Source: Macrotrachela quadricornifera
Lineage: Eukaryota; Rotifera; Eurotatoria; Philodinida; Philodinidae
Assembly: GCA_022393335.1 (NCBI GenBank)
Contig: JAJEKB010021384.1
Coordinates: 1-64,000 of the forward strand
Reading direction: 5' to 3'
DNA: 64,000 bases
Under the pieces are notes generated by a model. The model was not told the DNA's origin. It saw only the letters and a list, made by a program, of their open reading frames with translations, and did not search any database. The position numbers and the translations under genes are program-made. Numbering within the stretch: position 1 is the first letter of the stretch; every line of letters starts with the position of its first letter. Shown piece after piece: positions 45,016 through 59,017 of this stretch.

Positions 45016-47891
45016 TTTAAAAGCGATGAATCACTTCGGGCGCTTTCCTCGTAAGTAAACATAGTACAATATACAATTTTATGTTTAAAGAATTTGGCGC
45101 GTATACTTACTGCATGTTTACTTTGGATTTTACTTTTTTTTTGTTGTAATCGATGTGATGTATTGAAAGCCATAAATTAGACCGTGAATTCTTTTAGTTT
45201 TAGGAAGACCAAAAATAAGAATCTCTTCTATAGAAATTAGCGATAATAAGTCTTATTTCGAAATTTTTATTATTGAAACATAGTTGTACGCGTCATAAGC
45301 ACGATATTTAGAATCACTATTAAAAAACGCATAATACACTCTATTTTTCTTTGTGAGCATTTACCATTCAAGTATCAGCATTCTTGCTTCGGCTTTTCAC
45401 TACTTAACCGTTTTACTTTGGCTCTCATAAATAAAATTCAGTTAGTAAATATTTACACAAAAATAGAGTTTGTTGTGTATTTTTTCAATGCTGATTCGAA
45501 GTATTGTGCTTATCTTGCATATACAGTGTCTCGATAAACAAAATCTTGAAACACTTGCCACTTTCCGCTAATTACTATATAAAAGGCCCTTATTTTTGAC
45601 CGCGCTAAAAGTAAAAAGAAAATCAGGGCCTGGTTTAGTGTTTTCAGCACACCACACCAACCACATATAAAAACAGTAAAACCAAAAGAAGATACGTGGT
45701 GGACAGGAGGACGATTTAACACATGGAAAAAGCGTCAACTCCTTTCAAAAGAAGATGACGTAATTGTTTCCTATTCGTTATTTACAAAATGGCCACAAAC
45801 ACAATCTGTTTCCTTTATTTTAAAAGTCCCTTTAATAATTCTTTCAGATATGAGACTGATATGATCGAATACATAGCTTTACATGGTTTTTGAAATTTTT
45901 TTTGTTAATTTTCATAAACTTACGAAAACTACTGGATGATGAACTTTCCTACATCATATATTTTGACATGTATTTTCCTGATATTTCCTCTTCAACTAAC
46001 GATTTTACCGTTAGTAATCAAGCTTGTATCGTAGAACTAAATGGGTTGTTATATTGATAACAGTATTATTAGTCGATTAGAATTACAAAATCCAATTTTC
46101 TTGTTGAAATCATTTTTTTTTTGAGTATTCGATTTCTTTTCATAATTCTCTATGATATTACTGCTAGTATCTGATAAGAGCGGAGAAGCATGTCAATAAA
46201 TACGAATAGGTCAAGATCGAGAGATATTGATATGAGAGAATATTTGGATAACACAGGACCGTAGTGATATATTTAAAAGAATATTCAGAAAAGCATACTG
46301 GAACAACTATGCACTAAGCATAGCAAATATAAAGTAAAACTAATCGTGTAGACATCACTTGTGTGTGTCCGTCTCTCGACTAACTTCACGGAAAAAGAGA
46401 CAGAAAAATACAAAAAGAAATATTGAGTGAGAAAGATACAGAGAGAAAGAGATGAAATGAGAAAAGAACACGAATAAACAGATAACGTGTTAGGTGAATA
46501 AGAACAGCGAATGTTGATAAAATAGAAAAACTATCATCTAATTTTAAATTTCATTAACCTTGTCATATATCTCTTAGCACAATCAACTTTTGAAAAGAAA
46601 AATTCGCTAAGATAGAGAAATATCAGTCATGGATATATACAAGTGATGTAACACAAGACATGTCAAGTTCCATATCTTCTAAGTGCACTTTAGATAAAAT
46701 GGTCAGTTCTTGGATCTATGCCACTGTTGTCCTAGATAGGCTATAAAAAATTACAAGAAGATCGCCATGCCATCTTCATAATGCATAGTTTATAGACAAA
46801 TGTAATGTTAATAATAGGACATATTTTTCATATAAATTGTTACAAAGAAACAGAATTATTTAATCTAATTTTAATTTACTAAATTACAGAAAGTAAATAA
46901 ATTTAGATTTAAATCAAATAAAGGGCAATTACAAATTATTGGTCCAAGAACAGAATATATGTAGGTTTGTTGAAGAAGAGTTTTTCTAATAATTGGTGTT
47001 GAGACCATCCAATTCTCTTGTATATTACTGAGATGTCGATAGATGTGGTCATCTATTGACATATAAATGGTACATAATAAAACTTCATTGCAACTACACC
47101 ATTAATTAGAAAAGTTCTCTCTCTACGAACTTACACACATTCCATTCTTAGATTAAAAATCTTTATGGAATTTGTAATTGTCTATGTTATATTAATAATT
47201 TAAACTTTAAATAAATTTAATATTTTTAGTCATTTTATTTTATTTTTAAACTCGACTAATAAAAAAAAATACTGGATTAAATTATTTTAAATTTAAATTA
47301 CTAAATATTCAAATCTATTTAAAATTAATGAGAAAATGACACTTATAATCCTTTCTAATGATGTTAATATATAATATACAATAAAACACTACTATTTATT
47401 TGTTTTTCAAAAATATTCAGATTTAATTTTATAACTGTAGTTATATTGCATACTGATCCAAAATTATGCTTGCAACCATCAATATAATACCAAGGGATTA
47501 TCTTAAAGCACCAAAACCTGCTTCTACAAGAAAGTAAGTCACAGCTGTTTAGTCACCAATACAGTCGAACAAAATGATATGTTTAAGATAGAGATAATTT
47601 ATTTTGTTCAATTGTAAATTTTACTTATGAAAAGATAATGCAATACGATAATATTTTCTAAACATAGATAGTGATATTATTTTATTTTAAATTTGACTTT
47701 AATGGGCACAGTCAAATAGATAAATGATAGCTATCTACTTTATAAATGAAATAGTCATTTTAACTTTTGATTGAGATTGGAAAACTTCAACTCTATAATT
47801 CAAGATGCAGTATATTTTCATCAAAATGTCAATCAGTTTTGCTGTCAAACTAACAAATTTTAAATAAAGGCTATCATTGATGTGAATGAAC
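45016..47891. other. Gene-free, AT-rich
   Basis: A small imperfect hairpin with the word ACTCTATTTTT lies at about 45322-45486. No gene is supported. Confidence 0.4.
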
Positions 47892-48190
47892 AGAAATATT
47901 CGAAATATAAATTATTTACATTATATGTTAAATACTTTCAATTCAAAATTTCAATAAAACTTTCTTTCATTTATTGTGATGATTGGATAGAACAAAAAAA
48001 TGTTTCAAATTGAAAAAAGAATAGTTTACAAATGTCAATATATGTTCTGTTTGATATGAAACATACTTTTTTCTCTGTGACTCAATGAATTCTATCCAAT
48101 CGTCACAAAACAAGAAAAAAGAGTTCTATCGAAGGTTGAATTGAAAGTATTTTATATATACTGTAAATGCTTTATATTTCGAATATCTTC
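47892..48190. repeat. Fold-back inverted repeat, arms about 130 bp
   Basis: ATTCGAAATATAAA near 47897 pairs with TTTATATTTCGAAT near 48170. AATACTTTCAATTC pairs with GAATTGAAAGTATT, and GATGATTGGATAGAA with TTCTATCCAATCGTC. Confidence 0.75.
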
Positions 48191-50071
48191 GTCTGTGCAG
48201 ACCAATAACAGACTATATTTTAGATTTGTCAGTTTGGTAATGAGAAGTTTAATGCTATCTAAATATGTCTACTCTTCAAAATCAGATGTTACATCTAATA
48301 TTTAATTTTACCGATAGAAGGAAATGATAATACTGTGCATCTCAATCGATTGTCCCCTTTTAACATCTTTTTTGTTTTTATAACTATATTATTTTACTTA
48401 ATAGCCTACTATATATAGCGAGATAGCCCGGAACGTGCTACATCTTTTGATATATTTACATTAAACATCAAATGCAGTTTAAAGTATAAAAGTTGTATTC
48501 TTTTCTGTGTACAAAGTATCGATAACATTGTAACGTTTTTGGCATATATTCCAATTTACAGACCATGTTAACAAAATTCCTCACAAAAAACGAATGAAAC
48601 TGATTTTTAAAATTTCATTCGATGGAAGGTTACACACAGAGGCTACCTTAAATTTGAAACCAGCCTGAGCTCTATAGCATGTATCGGGAGGGAGTTATAC
48701 CGATTGCAAAAACAGGTCATAAGTTAGCTGAAATTTTTACAAGAGATGCATCTCATTAAGGTTAGTCATATCTGAGAATTTCAGCTCAAATCAAGAGTCT
48801 AAAGTGGAAAATCAATTCTGAGAATGGGGGAACCTTATATATCTTTTTACCTGTATGAATAGGTTGTTTTATATTCAAAATAAAGAGCCAATATGACAAT
48901 GTTACTTTCCATTATACAGAAAATATTTGAAAGTCGGTTTTGTTATGTATATATCTTGACGCAAGAACATAATAGAACACCGAATTTTATTTAGACAAGT
49001 GCACCATAAAAAGTTTTAAAAAACTCGCATAGACGAAATTCGATAGAGAATTAAAGTAGTGTTTCAAACATTTTTAATATGATAGAGAGAGGTCTTCAAT
49101 TTTTGAAACTTTATTCTCGAGTACACAATTTACTTTAAAAATTTTTACGGACCATAAGAAAGAGTGTACTCGAAAGTACCAAAATACGAAAAGAATTCTC
49201 ACTTTCGCTAAGATTTTCTATAAAAATAATAAGCAAAAAAAAGTTCGTGTCGAAAAAATACCAAATTTGCAATATTTTCATATTTTTCGCGCCGTATTGG
49301 AAAATCGGAAAATAAAGTTTAGGTAGAATTTTGTAGAGAATTTCATGGCACTTCTATTCAAAAAAAAGCATTTGTTTTAGAGAACTTAAAGAATAAGAGT
49401 TCATGCAAAAATACTGGCATCGGATTCATTATTAATTTTTCTTTTCTTCTGAAGGATATGTCTATGCTTATAACTTTCTTACTATAGAAATTACGGAACA
49501 TCGATCATAGGCCATTTTATAGCACGTCGTTTACTGCAACCAAATTTTTAAATATATAATATTTTAATATAAAAAAATTAATTATTCAAATCGAGATAGG
49601 ACTTCTGAGCCATTCTTCAAATACAAATGCACAGAGAAGATACAGTGACTAGAGGAGAAAAGAAGCATTTTTTCTCTTAGAATTTAGGTTACTACAGAAT
49701 TGTCCAGAAAATAGGCTAAGTAAAACTCCGATAACTACGCCATATTCTAATGGAAACTCAAATTCATTTAAAGCACTAAATAAAACATTCAAACTCCTTT
49801 TGTCAAGTATAAATGATATAGGATAGTTACAGGAATCTTATGATTTTAGGAAAGTAAAGAATGATGTTGAAAACTAAAGCAGATAGAAATAGTGCTTATG
49901 TTACATCCATAGGGATCAAGTATTTTCAGCGTTAATAGGATATATAATTAATTTTCGAAAAATATATTTGTGTATTTAACATAAAGTTGAAAAATTGACT
50001 AAAAATTTCTCATAAGAAGAATATATTCATCATCTTAAAGACATCTTTCCTTATTTCACATATGTTTTTAG
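48191..50071. other. Gene-free, or upstream exons of the mucin gene not resolved
   Basis: No supported coding exon. 48690-48830 resembles one arm of the fold-back class (AGGTCATAAGTTAGC, AGAATTTCAGCTC). The start codon of the gene continuing at 50072 should lie somewhere here or further left, but I could not identify its exon. Confidence 0.3.
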
Positions 50072-51431
50072 GAGATTGTGGCAAATAGTTTGGCAATACA
50101 CACCGACAGTAGTCATCTGCAGCTTACTTATTGTAGCGTTGATTGTGGCAGGTATAATAGTGTTGAGTCTTATCTCAACATCTTTACCAAAGAAGACGGT
50201 GGACAGTCATAGCGCTGATGGAAGTATGTTTTATTTATCCTTTGTTTCAATGTATTTTGTACCAAATTGTTGTTTTTCAGATGGATTTGAACTTAATATT
50301 ACATATTCGTCTAATTTGGTCAATATAAATACTACAAATATTACTGATTTAACTGCTTTGGCAAATGAAGTGAGTTGTTTTCCTCTTTTTCATCTCATGG
50401 TTTATTCTTCTATATGTTTTTAGATGATGATTCAGTATAATTTGACAAGTATTATCGTCAAAAGTGCTTGGTTCGTTCCACAACTAGTATTAAACACTAT
50501 CCAAAAGCGACAAGTCATACAGTATGTATATATAGCAGTTGACATTTTGGCTTCTTTCTAAAAGACGTCTAAACTTGAATTTTTCTCTCTTTCGAGGAGA
50601 TATATCTCTTTACTTTCTTATCTTGGTTTGAAACATAAAAAGAATATCTTGAAATAAAATGAAAGTCAGATTTTTTACGTTTTTCTTTTTTAGACCAAAT
50701 GGTAGCCAAGGTCAAAAAAAAGAAATTATTATAAGCTATTGGTTTGGCTTATCGATTTTTGTTAAATTTCCACAGAAATGTGCCAGCAGTATCATCAGAC
50801 GAATAGAATGCAGGAAAAATTTCAAAAATGAAATTGAGCATCACATCAGCACGAGAGAAGAAATAATATCGTTGAAGATTAAATTTATCAACAGGAAAAT
50901 GATTGTAGTACAATTAATTTTCTTTAAATTTGGATTTCCACCAGGTAAATCTCGATTGTTAGAATTATTTGAAAATGTATACATTGATCATCATTTCAAA
51001 CATAAAATTATTTTGTTAACTAGAACATTCATAATAAATTTGATATTTCATCAGCGAATGACTATGAAATTCTCACATTTTATCTCACTTCTGTAAACCA
51101 CAATATTATCTTTGTAACACCGACCGACATTAGAGAGCGAGAAGTCCAGAAATGACAAACAAAGAATGATGAAAATGAATGACATTGTTGTTCAATGTAA
51201 TGCTAGAATTCTTTAAGAAGGGATATCTACAAAATTTTCTTTGTTCGCTCGAAGATTCTCAAGAAAGTCGCTGTAACTAATAGAAATGCGATAAAATCTG
51301 AAAATTTAATAGTCAAATAAAACAAATTTATTTATTATTTGTAGATCCAAACTTGATCACTGGTCCACCAACACCAACTGGATCTGATACATCTTCTGTA
51401 ACAAGTACAACCGAAAACATTATTAATACCA
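50072..51431 (+). CDS. N-terminal exons of a membrane-anchored mucin: signal-anchor plus SEA-like ectodomain
   Basis: Five exons in phase: 50072-50223, 50281-50369, 50424-50521, 50694-50944 and 51345-51431. The first follows a TTTTTAG acceptor and is not the start of the gene. A hydrophobic span (TVVICSLLIVALIVAGIIVL) is followed by an N-glycosylation-rich ectodomain: FELNITYSSNLVNINTTNIT, DLTALANEM, LTSIIVKSAWF and KKEIIISYWF. Its beta-alpha pattern resembles an SEA domain. The fifth exon is Pro/Thr/Ser-rich (GPPTPTGSDTSSVTSTT), typical of a mucin stalk. It ends at a good donor (GTAAGA) in phase 1, which fits the acceptor at 59825. Topology would be type II (C-terminus outside). The fourth exon is less conserved-looking and its 3' end could differ. 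Confidence 0.5.
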
Positions 51432-52734
51432 GTAAGAAAGACAGAAAACCACTCTCTTTAACTAATAGATTCGAAAATTCTACCATTATGATACCTATAA
51501 ACAAATGACTAATTAGACAAAATTTGTAAATCTATCTTTTTACTTTGATAACACTAGTACCTCAATAGTTTAAAAGGCTGCTATAACGGTTAGCATAAAT
51601 GAATTTCACTGAGTCGTTGCTCATATATATACTGTATCAGTTAGTTGAGGCCATATACAAATTGTAGTGAATGAACACTTCATACCACAGAATCTACAAT
51701 AAATTTAGTCTTGTATCATTTTACTGGAATTATGAATGTAAAAAGACGCGGTGTTTTTAATAGTGTTTTAGAACGATGAATACTTATGTATAAATTTTTA
51801 TCTCTTGTATTATTGAGTATACTTTAACACCTCCACCCCTTCACACAAGACTGCAAAAACTTGTGTAGTAACGGAATAACGCGAAACAGAGAAAAAAGAG
51901 CGCAGTATTTTTACAATAATATTTTCCTGAAATCCTTAAACAAAATGATGTGCATAAAAAATTTTTCAATTTTTATATGAACTCGTCAAAAAATGAAGCA
52001 AGACTTCAAAAAACATTTTAATTATTTGTCATTCAGACAATTATTTTGACAAGTCCATAAAGATAGAGTTAACTATCGTCTTATAAAGTCTTATTTAAAG
52101 AGTTTACAAAAAAATTGAATTATTTGCTGTCTTAGAGAATGTTTTTTCGAGAGTCTATGTAAACTCTGTAAACTTATTACATAAACCTTTCTCTTTTTTG
52201 TCATTTTAATTAAGTGATGGTACAAATTCAGTAAGTTATCTTTTGACTTGACAGTATGTTGAGTTTATAGATTTTACATTTCTCTTTTTTCATCATTAAT
52301 TACTTTTATTTTAAAAACATTATATAACATACGATGGTGTGAAAAGTTCTACAATTTACATAAGACAATTTTTTAGTGTTCTGCTTTTTGTTTATTAAAA
52401 TGAACAAAATTTCGAGCGGTTAAAATTCAACCTTACTCAAAGATTAGTTTTTTTTATTTCATCATTTTATTACTTGATGTGTCTTTCTAAAAAAATGAAT
52501 ATACCATAAGATGCACTGTGAAAAGCTTTACAATTTTGCTAAATAAAGTTGATTTTAATAGTGTACTTTTTGTCTTCAACAAAAGCAAATTTCGATACTG
52601 TAGCAAGTATCTCTTTTTACGAGCACAACATATTCTGTTTTCATTAATTTCATCCTTTTATACGGAGCAGTCCTTAACTAGCATTACGATAAACTATTCC
52701 ATAAATAATCTTCAGTTGTTATTTTATAAAACAG
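51432..52734. other. First part of the presumed 8.4-kb intron
   Basis: Two or three diverged tandem copies of a segment of about 190 bp occur here. Each ends in words like GTGTGAAAAGTTCTACAATTT (near 52340 and 52520). A related word near 53255, and its inverse near 59110, show that the copies flank the 53321-59017 element. Confidence 0.45.
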
Positions 52735-53018
52735 TAAGAAGAAATGAGAGTGAACTTTAGAAAAGGTAGAATATAGATGTAAGTGCAGATAATATTCAGA
52801 ACGAGCTAATTTAAATACTAAAGATCTCAATATTTGGAATTTAGAAGCATGGAACTATGGTTTTTGCAAAGAATTTGATGATTCGGTGTCCAAAAGTCAG
52901 CAATTGCGCATTTTAGTTTCCAGATGTCAATTTTAATATTTAAATCAGCTCGTTCCGAATATATCTGCACTCGCATTTATATTCTACCTTTTCTAAAGTT
53001 CACTTTCATTTCTTCTTA
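52735..53018. repeat. Fold-back inverted repeat, arms about 86 bp
   Basis: TAAGAAGAAATGAGAGTGAA at the left pairs with TTCACTTTCATTTCTTCTTA ending at 53018. TTTAGAAAAGGTAGAATATA also pairs with its inverse. The spacer is about 115 bp. Confidence 0.8.
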
Positions 53019-53389
53019 CTTGATAACTTGCAAAATTTCTTCAATGAGGTCAAAAATTACACTTAATAAGAGTGTTTGTTTACCTTCTCCATATGAAAAA
53101 AAAGAATTTAATTAAAGATCTACTACCAACCAAAGAAATAGTCCATTTGTTTGAACAAGAGTGAAGATAATTGAATTTTTTATCGTAACGCTGCTCATGG
53201 ACCATTTTATAAATTAATGTTTTCATAAAAATCGCGAATACCAAAACATGACGCATGCAAAACTCTACAATTTACAAGAAGCATTTTGTTTAAATAAGAA
53301 AAAAATATTTCTTATTCCTACCCAGACAGACAAAACTCGAAAAAAAACAGTGGAATACGCGTAGAAATTTTAACGAAAAAAAAATCCGG

Positions 53390-53765
53390 AAAAGCGCACA
53401 TTTTCCCGATTTTTATCTCTGTTAGGTCTTCTGCGCTCATAAACGCTTTGAAAAAATACGTATCGTTACGAATAGCAATTCTACGCGTTTTTACTACTTG
53501 AATATCTGCGCGTTTCTAACGCCGGAAAATGTGCGCTTTTCCCGATTTTTATCTCTGTTAGCTTTTCTAAACTACTAAACGCGTTGAAGATCTACCCGTT
53601 TATAACACTTGCAACCGTAGCTGTTTTTTACGATTTACAACTCTACGCGTTTTTACTAATTGAATATCCGCGCGTTTCTAACGCCGGAAAATGTGCGCTT
53701 TTCCCGAATTTTTATCTCCGTTAGCTTTTCTACACTACTAAACACGTTAAAAATCTACTACTTAT
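53390..53765. repeat. Direct repeat, period about 162 bp, 2.3 copies
   Basis: CTACGCGTTTTTACTA starts at 53481 and again at 53643. TTTTCCCGATTTTTATCTC occurs near 53401, 53537 and (one base longer) 53699. The array forms the left subterminal zone of the TIR element. Confidence 0.75.
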
Positions 53766-53879
53766 TACCACTAGCAAATGCATGCCTCTTTCTCAATTTG
53801 CAAATCTATGTGGTTTTAACGTCTAACATGTGCACTTTTACCCATTTCTTACCCTTAACTTTCCAACGCGATAGAACTA

Positions 53880-54230
53880 TACCCACACGGATAACGCATC
53901 AACCTATACCCGCATGGGTAACGCATACACATATACCCAAATGGGTAACGCATACACATATACCCAAATGGGTAACGTATAAACATATACCTATATGGGT
54001 ATTATATAGACTTATACCCACACGGTAACGCATACACATATACCTATATGGGTTACATATAGACCGATATCCATATTAATGACATATAGACTTATATCTA
54101 TGCACTTAACCTATACATATACATTCACATGGGCGACCTACAGACTTATATTCACACGGCTACGGTTTAGACAGACATCCGTATACGTTTTCATGTAGGC
54201 ATATACTCACAAAGATATGGGTAAAAATAT
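53880..54230. repeat. Minisatellite, period about 27 bp
   Basis: Units of the form GGGTAACGCATACACATATA then CCCAAAT. They are near-perfect at 53900-54000 and decay to the right. Confidence 0.8.
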
Positions 54231-54769
54231 TTATTTGATGGGTACTGATATAGTGGTATATCTAAAGGACATAGACTACAAGTTGAGAAGACGAAGTTTA
54301 CGGACTCTATTCAAATAAACTAGAAATCTGATGAACTCGTTCATTTGAAGGATATAAACTATATATACAGTTCTTCTCCAGACACTGAGATTTTCGGCCG
54401 ATTTGGTACGATTGAACTGAGTTGTGAAAACAATCTTTCAACATAAAATGTATAATGTATCTTAGAGTGGCACTTTATAGAGAAATCTTTAAGTTCTGAT
54501 CTACTAATATACTAGGCCTCCTGCACTAATCGAGTTTCCCATACTAGAACATCACGCTTAAATAGAGGTTCCTGTCAGCGAAAAATTTGAAATGCGTAGT
54601 ACAAGCTTCTCTTAGTTAGGTGATAAAATAGTAAAACTAACATTTAAGTTACCTCGACTGAAGGGAGGGTTATAAGAAAAAAAGTAAAATACGTTTGTTT
54701 GTGTGTCGCAGATCAATAGAGTATAAATTTTAAAGATACACATGCACCTATCTATAAGAATTCGCATAG

Positions 54770-54985
54770 GTCCACAATTGCTATACTATAGGAGTATGGT
54801 TGGGTTCTCATGTGCTATACTATAGGAGCACCCTTGGGTGCTTATATCCTATGCAATGAAGGTACTCTTGGATTCTTATATTCTATACTATAAGGGTATC
54901 CTTGGGATCACATATGCTATACTACACAGGTGCCCTTGGGTCCTCATATGCTACACCATGGGTTACCCTCGTTCCCTCAACTACT
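54770..54985. repeat. Minisatellite, period about 35 bp, five to six units
   Basis: Units contain TGCTATACTATAGGAG and CCCTTGGGT, each followed by a CTCATATG-like word. Confidence 0.75.
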
Positions 54986-56619
54986 ATTTCCTCCACTAAA
55001 GAGAGGATCATATAGGAAACAAAATTATTGGATTTGTTCGCGTGTCATAGTTCAAATGAATGAAAAGCTCGCAGTTGAAGCGCATCGTTACGGCTTGCTC
55101 AGCCGTCGGCTGAATACAATTCATTGAATATTTATCGTCTTATTAAATTCTACGTTTAGAAGTATCGCTACACAAACACATGCATACAAAAAACCTATAT
55201 ATTATTGAAAGAGTTAATCTTGTTAGAAGAAAACTGTCTGCAATAATAATGCATTGTTTTTTGTATGTATATGTTTGTTTAGGAAGAGTTCTCAATATGT
55301 AAATACGATGAGAAGCGATAGAAAATTGGTAGACTATATTCAGTACTGCTATATAAGGTTGAAGGTGTGTTGTTTATAATATGATAGACTGCTGTTGAAT
55401 TTGACGTGCAGAGAATCTATCTGTATGAAGTTCAGTGTTTGTGGGTATCTATATAGAATTGATTAATTGAGAAAATATCAAATCGAATATTGTATTTTCT
55501 TTTGAAATTTTATGGTGAGGAATGGGTGAAATCTCGTAGAAATTTTAAGAATTTAATGTATTAATGATCCTAGAACTTTTTAGAATTTACTAGAACAGGA
55601 CCAGTAAATGTGCAACGATGCTTTTGGAGCTTTGAAGAATCATATGGAATGTAATAGATTGACGATTTGATAGCTTTATGAGATTTTTAGGAATTCTAGA
55701 AAATATGATGATGATGCTTGAAAAATTGTCTAAAACCATCTAGAAGGTTCTGAATATAAAAATTCTTTAAAACTCTCGAGAGGATTCAAAAACCTTCTGG
55801 AATCTGTCAAAGACTCTTAAATTTTCTACAGTTACTCAGTAACCCATAATTATCTAAAAGATTTTTGAATATGAATGCTTTTCGAACGTTCTAGAAGATA
55901 GTAAAGAATCGCTCGGCTGTAGTTGGAATCACTTAGAATATTACAATAGTCTATAAGTGACGTATTTCGTTGCTTAGTGAACGGCAAATAATAGATGACT
56001 AAAGATTAGTAGCGCCTATTATTATAATCTCTTAAAAGTTTTTGGAACGTTCATGAACATTGTTTAGTAAGTATATATATGAGGTTAGTTTTGTTAGTAC
56101 CAACTACTAAAGATACTCATCGTGTCTATATATATATATATATACAAAATGTTCAATACCTGTTTGTTATCGGGTCAATATTCAAGGATCAGTAGGTTCA
56201 TCAGAAGTCTTAAGACCACATTGAAAGAAGACTCACTAAAAAGTGAACAGAGACAAGGAAGGTATAACAGTCGAAGACTACAATTGATAACTTTAATAGA
56301 AAAATCTATTTGATTTGAAAAGTGTGTGTGTATTTCGTAAATTTGGAAAATAACACCAATGTTCAAAGCTAATTGAAACCCAGAAGAATAACTTTGAGTT
56401 GCTTCGCATGTATGCACGCAAAGTCTCATTGAATATTGAGAAATTAAGAAATAAAGTCCATCGCAGAAAAGTGTATTGAAATCATTAAATGTAAATATGT
56501 GTAATATCCGATAAAATAACACCAGCTTATACAGCATATTTTACTGTGGAACAAGAAGTTAGTTTTTCAACGCGTTAATATAGGTGTACTCTTTCTGAAT
56601 GCTGTGAAATTACGAAATA

Positions 56620-58850
56620 GAATATAGTATAGAAAAACGTGCATAACTTTCAACTCGTAAATACTAGTAAAATCTCTTTCAATAACCTCGGGAAACAAAG
56701 TGATCTTTAATGTTAGAAAACATATTTATAGTTGAACTCGTAAATACAAGTTAAATCTCTTTCAATAACATTAAAAAACGAAATATTTTCTGATTCAGGA
56801 AAACTTGTTTATAAGTTTTTTAGTTAATACCAGTAAAATTTCTTTTAATCATATCAAAAAGCGAAGTGATATTTAACTGAACAAAACATATTCATAGTTG
56901 AACAAGTAAAAACGAGTTAAATGCCTCGCAATAACATGAAAAACGTAATGATTTCTAACGTGAGAATACGTGTCCACAAATGGACTCGTTAATACGAATA
57001 AAACTTTTTTCGATAACATGAAAAAACGAAGTGATTTCTTAAATATGAAAACATGTTCATAATTGAACTCATTAATACCAGTAAAATTTCTTTCTATAAT
57101 GTCAAAAAAAGAAGTTACTTCTAACGTTATAAAACATGTTTACAAATGGGCTAGTTAATACAAGTAAAATCTCTTTCAAGAACGTGAAAAAACAGAGTAC
57201 TGTTTCACTCATGAAAATATGTTCATAATTGAACTAGTGAACACGAGTAAAATTTCTTCATATAACGTAAAAAAACGACGTTATTTTTAACGTAAAAAAA
57301 ACGGGCGCATAACTGAATTCGTAAACATAAGTAAAACCTCTTTGAAGAACATCGAAAAAGGAAATAATTTCTAACTCAAGAAAACAGGCTTATAAGTGAA
57401 CCAGTTAATACGAGTAACACTTCTTTTAATAATATCAAAAAACGAATTGATAGTTAACTCAAGAAAACGTATTTATAATTTAGCTGGTAAATAAGAGTAA
57501 AATTTCTTTCAGTAACATCTAAAAACGAAGCTACTTCTAACTTAATAAAACATGTTTGCAAGTGAGCTGGTTAATACGAGTAAAATCTCTTTCAAGAACG
57601 TCAACAAACGGAATACTATTTAACTCATGAAAATATGTTCATAATTAAACCAGTGAATACGAGTAATATCCTTTTCAATAACATCAGAAAAAGAAGTGAT
57701 ATTTAGTTCAACCAGAGCTGTTCATAACTGAATTAGTAAATACGAGTTAAATCTCATTCAATAACATCAGTAAACGAAATAATTTCAAATATAAGAAAAC
57801 ATGTCCATATTTGGACTCGTTAGTACGACAAAAATTTTATCCAGTAATATGGAAAAACAAAGTAATTTCTAAAATGCGAAAACATGTTCATATTTCAACT
57901 CGTTAACACCAGTAAAACTTCTTTCTATAACATAACAAAACGAAGTTACATCTAACGTAAGAAAACATGTTTATAGATGAGCTAGTTAATACGAGTAAAG
58001 TCTGTTTCAAGAACATCAGAAAACGAAGTAATATTTAACTCATGAAAATATGTTCACAACTGAACTAGTAAATACGAGTAAAATCTCTTTGTATAACATC
58101 AAAGAAAGAAATGATTTATAACTCAAGGAAACATGTTTAGAAATGAACTAGTTAAAACGAGTTAAGCTCCATTTGATAATATCCAAAAACGAAGTAGTAT
58201 TTAACGGAAGAAAACATCTTTATAACTCAACTTGCTAATACAAGTAAAATTTCTCTCAAAAACGTCAGAAAACGAAGTACTGTTTAACTCATAAAAATAT
58301 ATTCTGAATCGGACAAGTTAATATCAGTTAAATGCCTTTAAATAACATCAAAAAACAAAATGATTTCTAACGTAAGAAAACAGGCGTATAATTGAACTCG
58401 TAAATATAAGTAAAACCTCTTTGAAGAACATCAAAAAACGAAACGACTTCTAACGTGAGAATACATGTCCACAGTTGGACTCGCTAATATGAATAAAATT
58501 TTAACGAATAACATGAGAAAACGAAGTGATTTCTAAAGTACGAAAACATGTTCATAATTCAACTCGTTAATAATAGTAAAATTTCTTCGTTTAACGTCAA
58601 AAAACGAGGTTTTTTTTAACGTAAGAGAACGTGTTTATGAATAAGTTAGTTAGTACGAGTAAAATCTCTTTCAAGAACATCAGAAAACGAAATAATATTC
58701 GACTCATGAAAATATGTTCATAATCGAACTTGTGAATACGAGTTGAATCCCTTTTAAAGACATCAAAAAACGAAATTATTTCTAACGTAGGAAAACATGT
58801 CTAATCGAACAAGTAAATACGAGTAAAATGGATATAAATAACGGGAAATA
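56620..58850. repeat. Satellite array, period about 80 bp, roughly 27 diverged units
   Basis: Each unit has TTCATAATTGAACTCGTTAA, a GAGTAAAATCTCTTTCAATA-like block, and AACATCAAAAAACGAAGTGA with TTTCTAACGT. Divergence between units is substantial. The array ends in the right subterminal zone of the TIR element. Confidence 0.8.
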
Positions 58851-59017
58851 ACGGAGTTTTGTTTTTAGCCGTAATTAGGTGTCGTGGATTTTAGAGATAT
58901 AAACTGGTTAACATTCCGTTAAAACGGTGTTTTCACGTTACTGATAAGTAAAAACTGCGTTTTTACGAATTTTTAACGCGTTTTTACGCGTTGTTTTGAG
59001 GGTCTTGTCTGTCTGGG

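Larger units (their letters stand above)
53321..59017. mobile_element. 5.7-kb TIR element composed mainly of minisatellite arrays
   Basis: It begins CCCAGACAGACAA and ends TTGTCTGTCTGGG (13 bp perfect, related further in), with TA on both sides (53319-53320 and 59018-59019). That points to a Tc1/mariner-like target duplication. It has no credible transposase. The subterminal zones share GCGTTTTTAC-type words. The interior holds at least four distinct tandem repeats, listed separately. It interrupts an older repeat and lies inside the presumed mucin intron. Confidence 0.65.

Noticed and set aside
45510..45722. Minus-strand 70-codon frame
   Set aside because: It lies beside a small hairpin, shows no conserved-looking pattern and no splice context.
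56620..58850. CRISPR-like array
   Set aside because: The units are about 80 bp, all diverged, with no identical repeats separated by unique spacers and no cas genes. It is a eukaryotic satellite.
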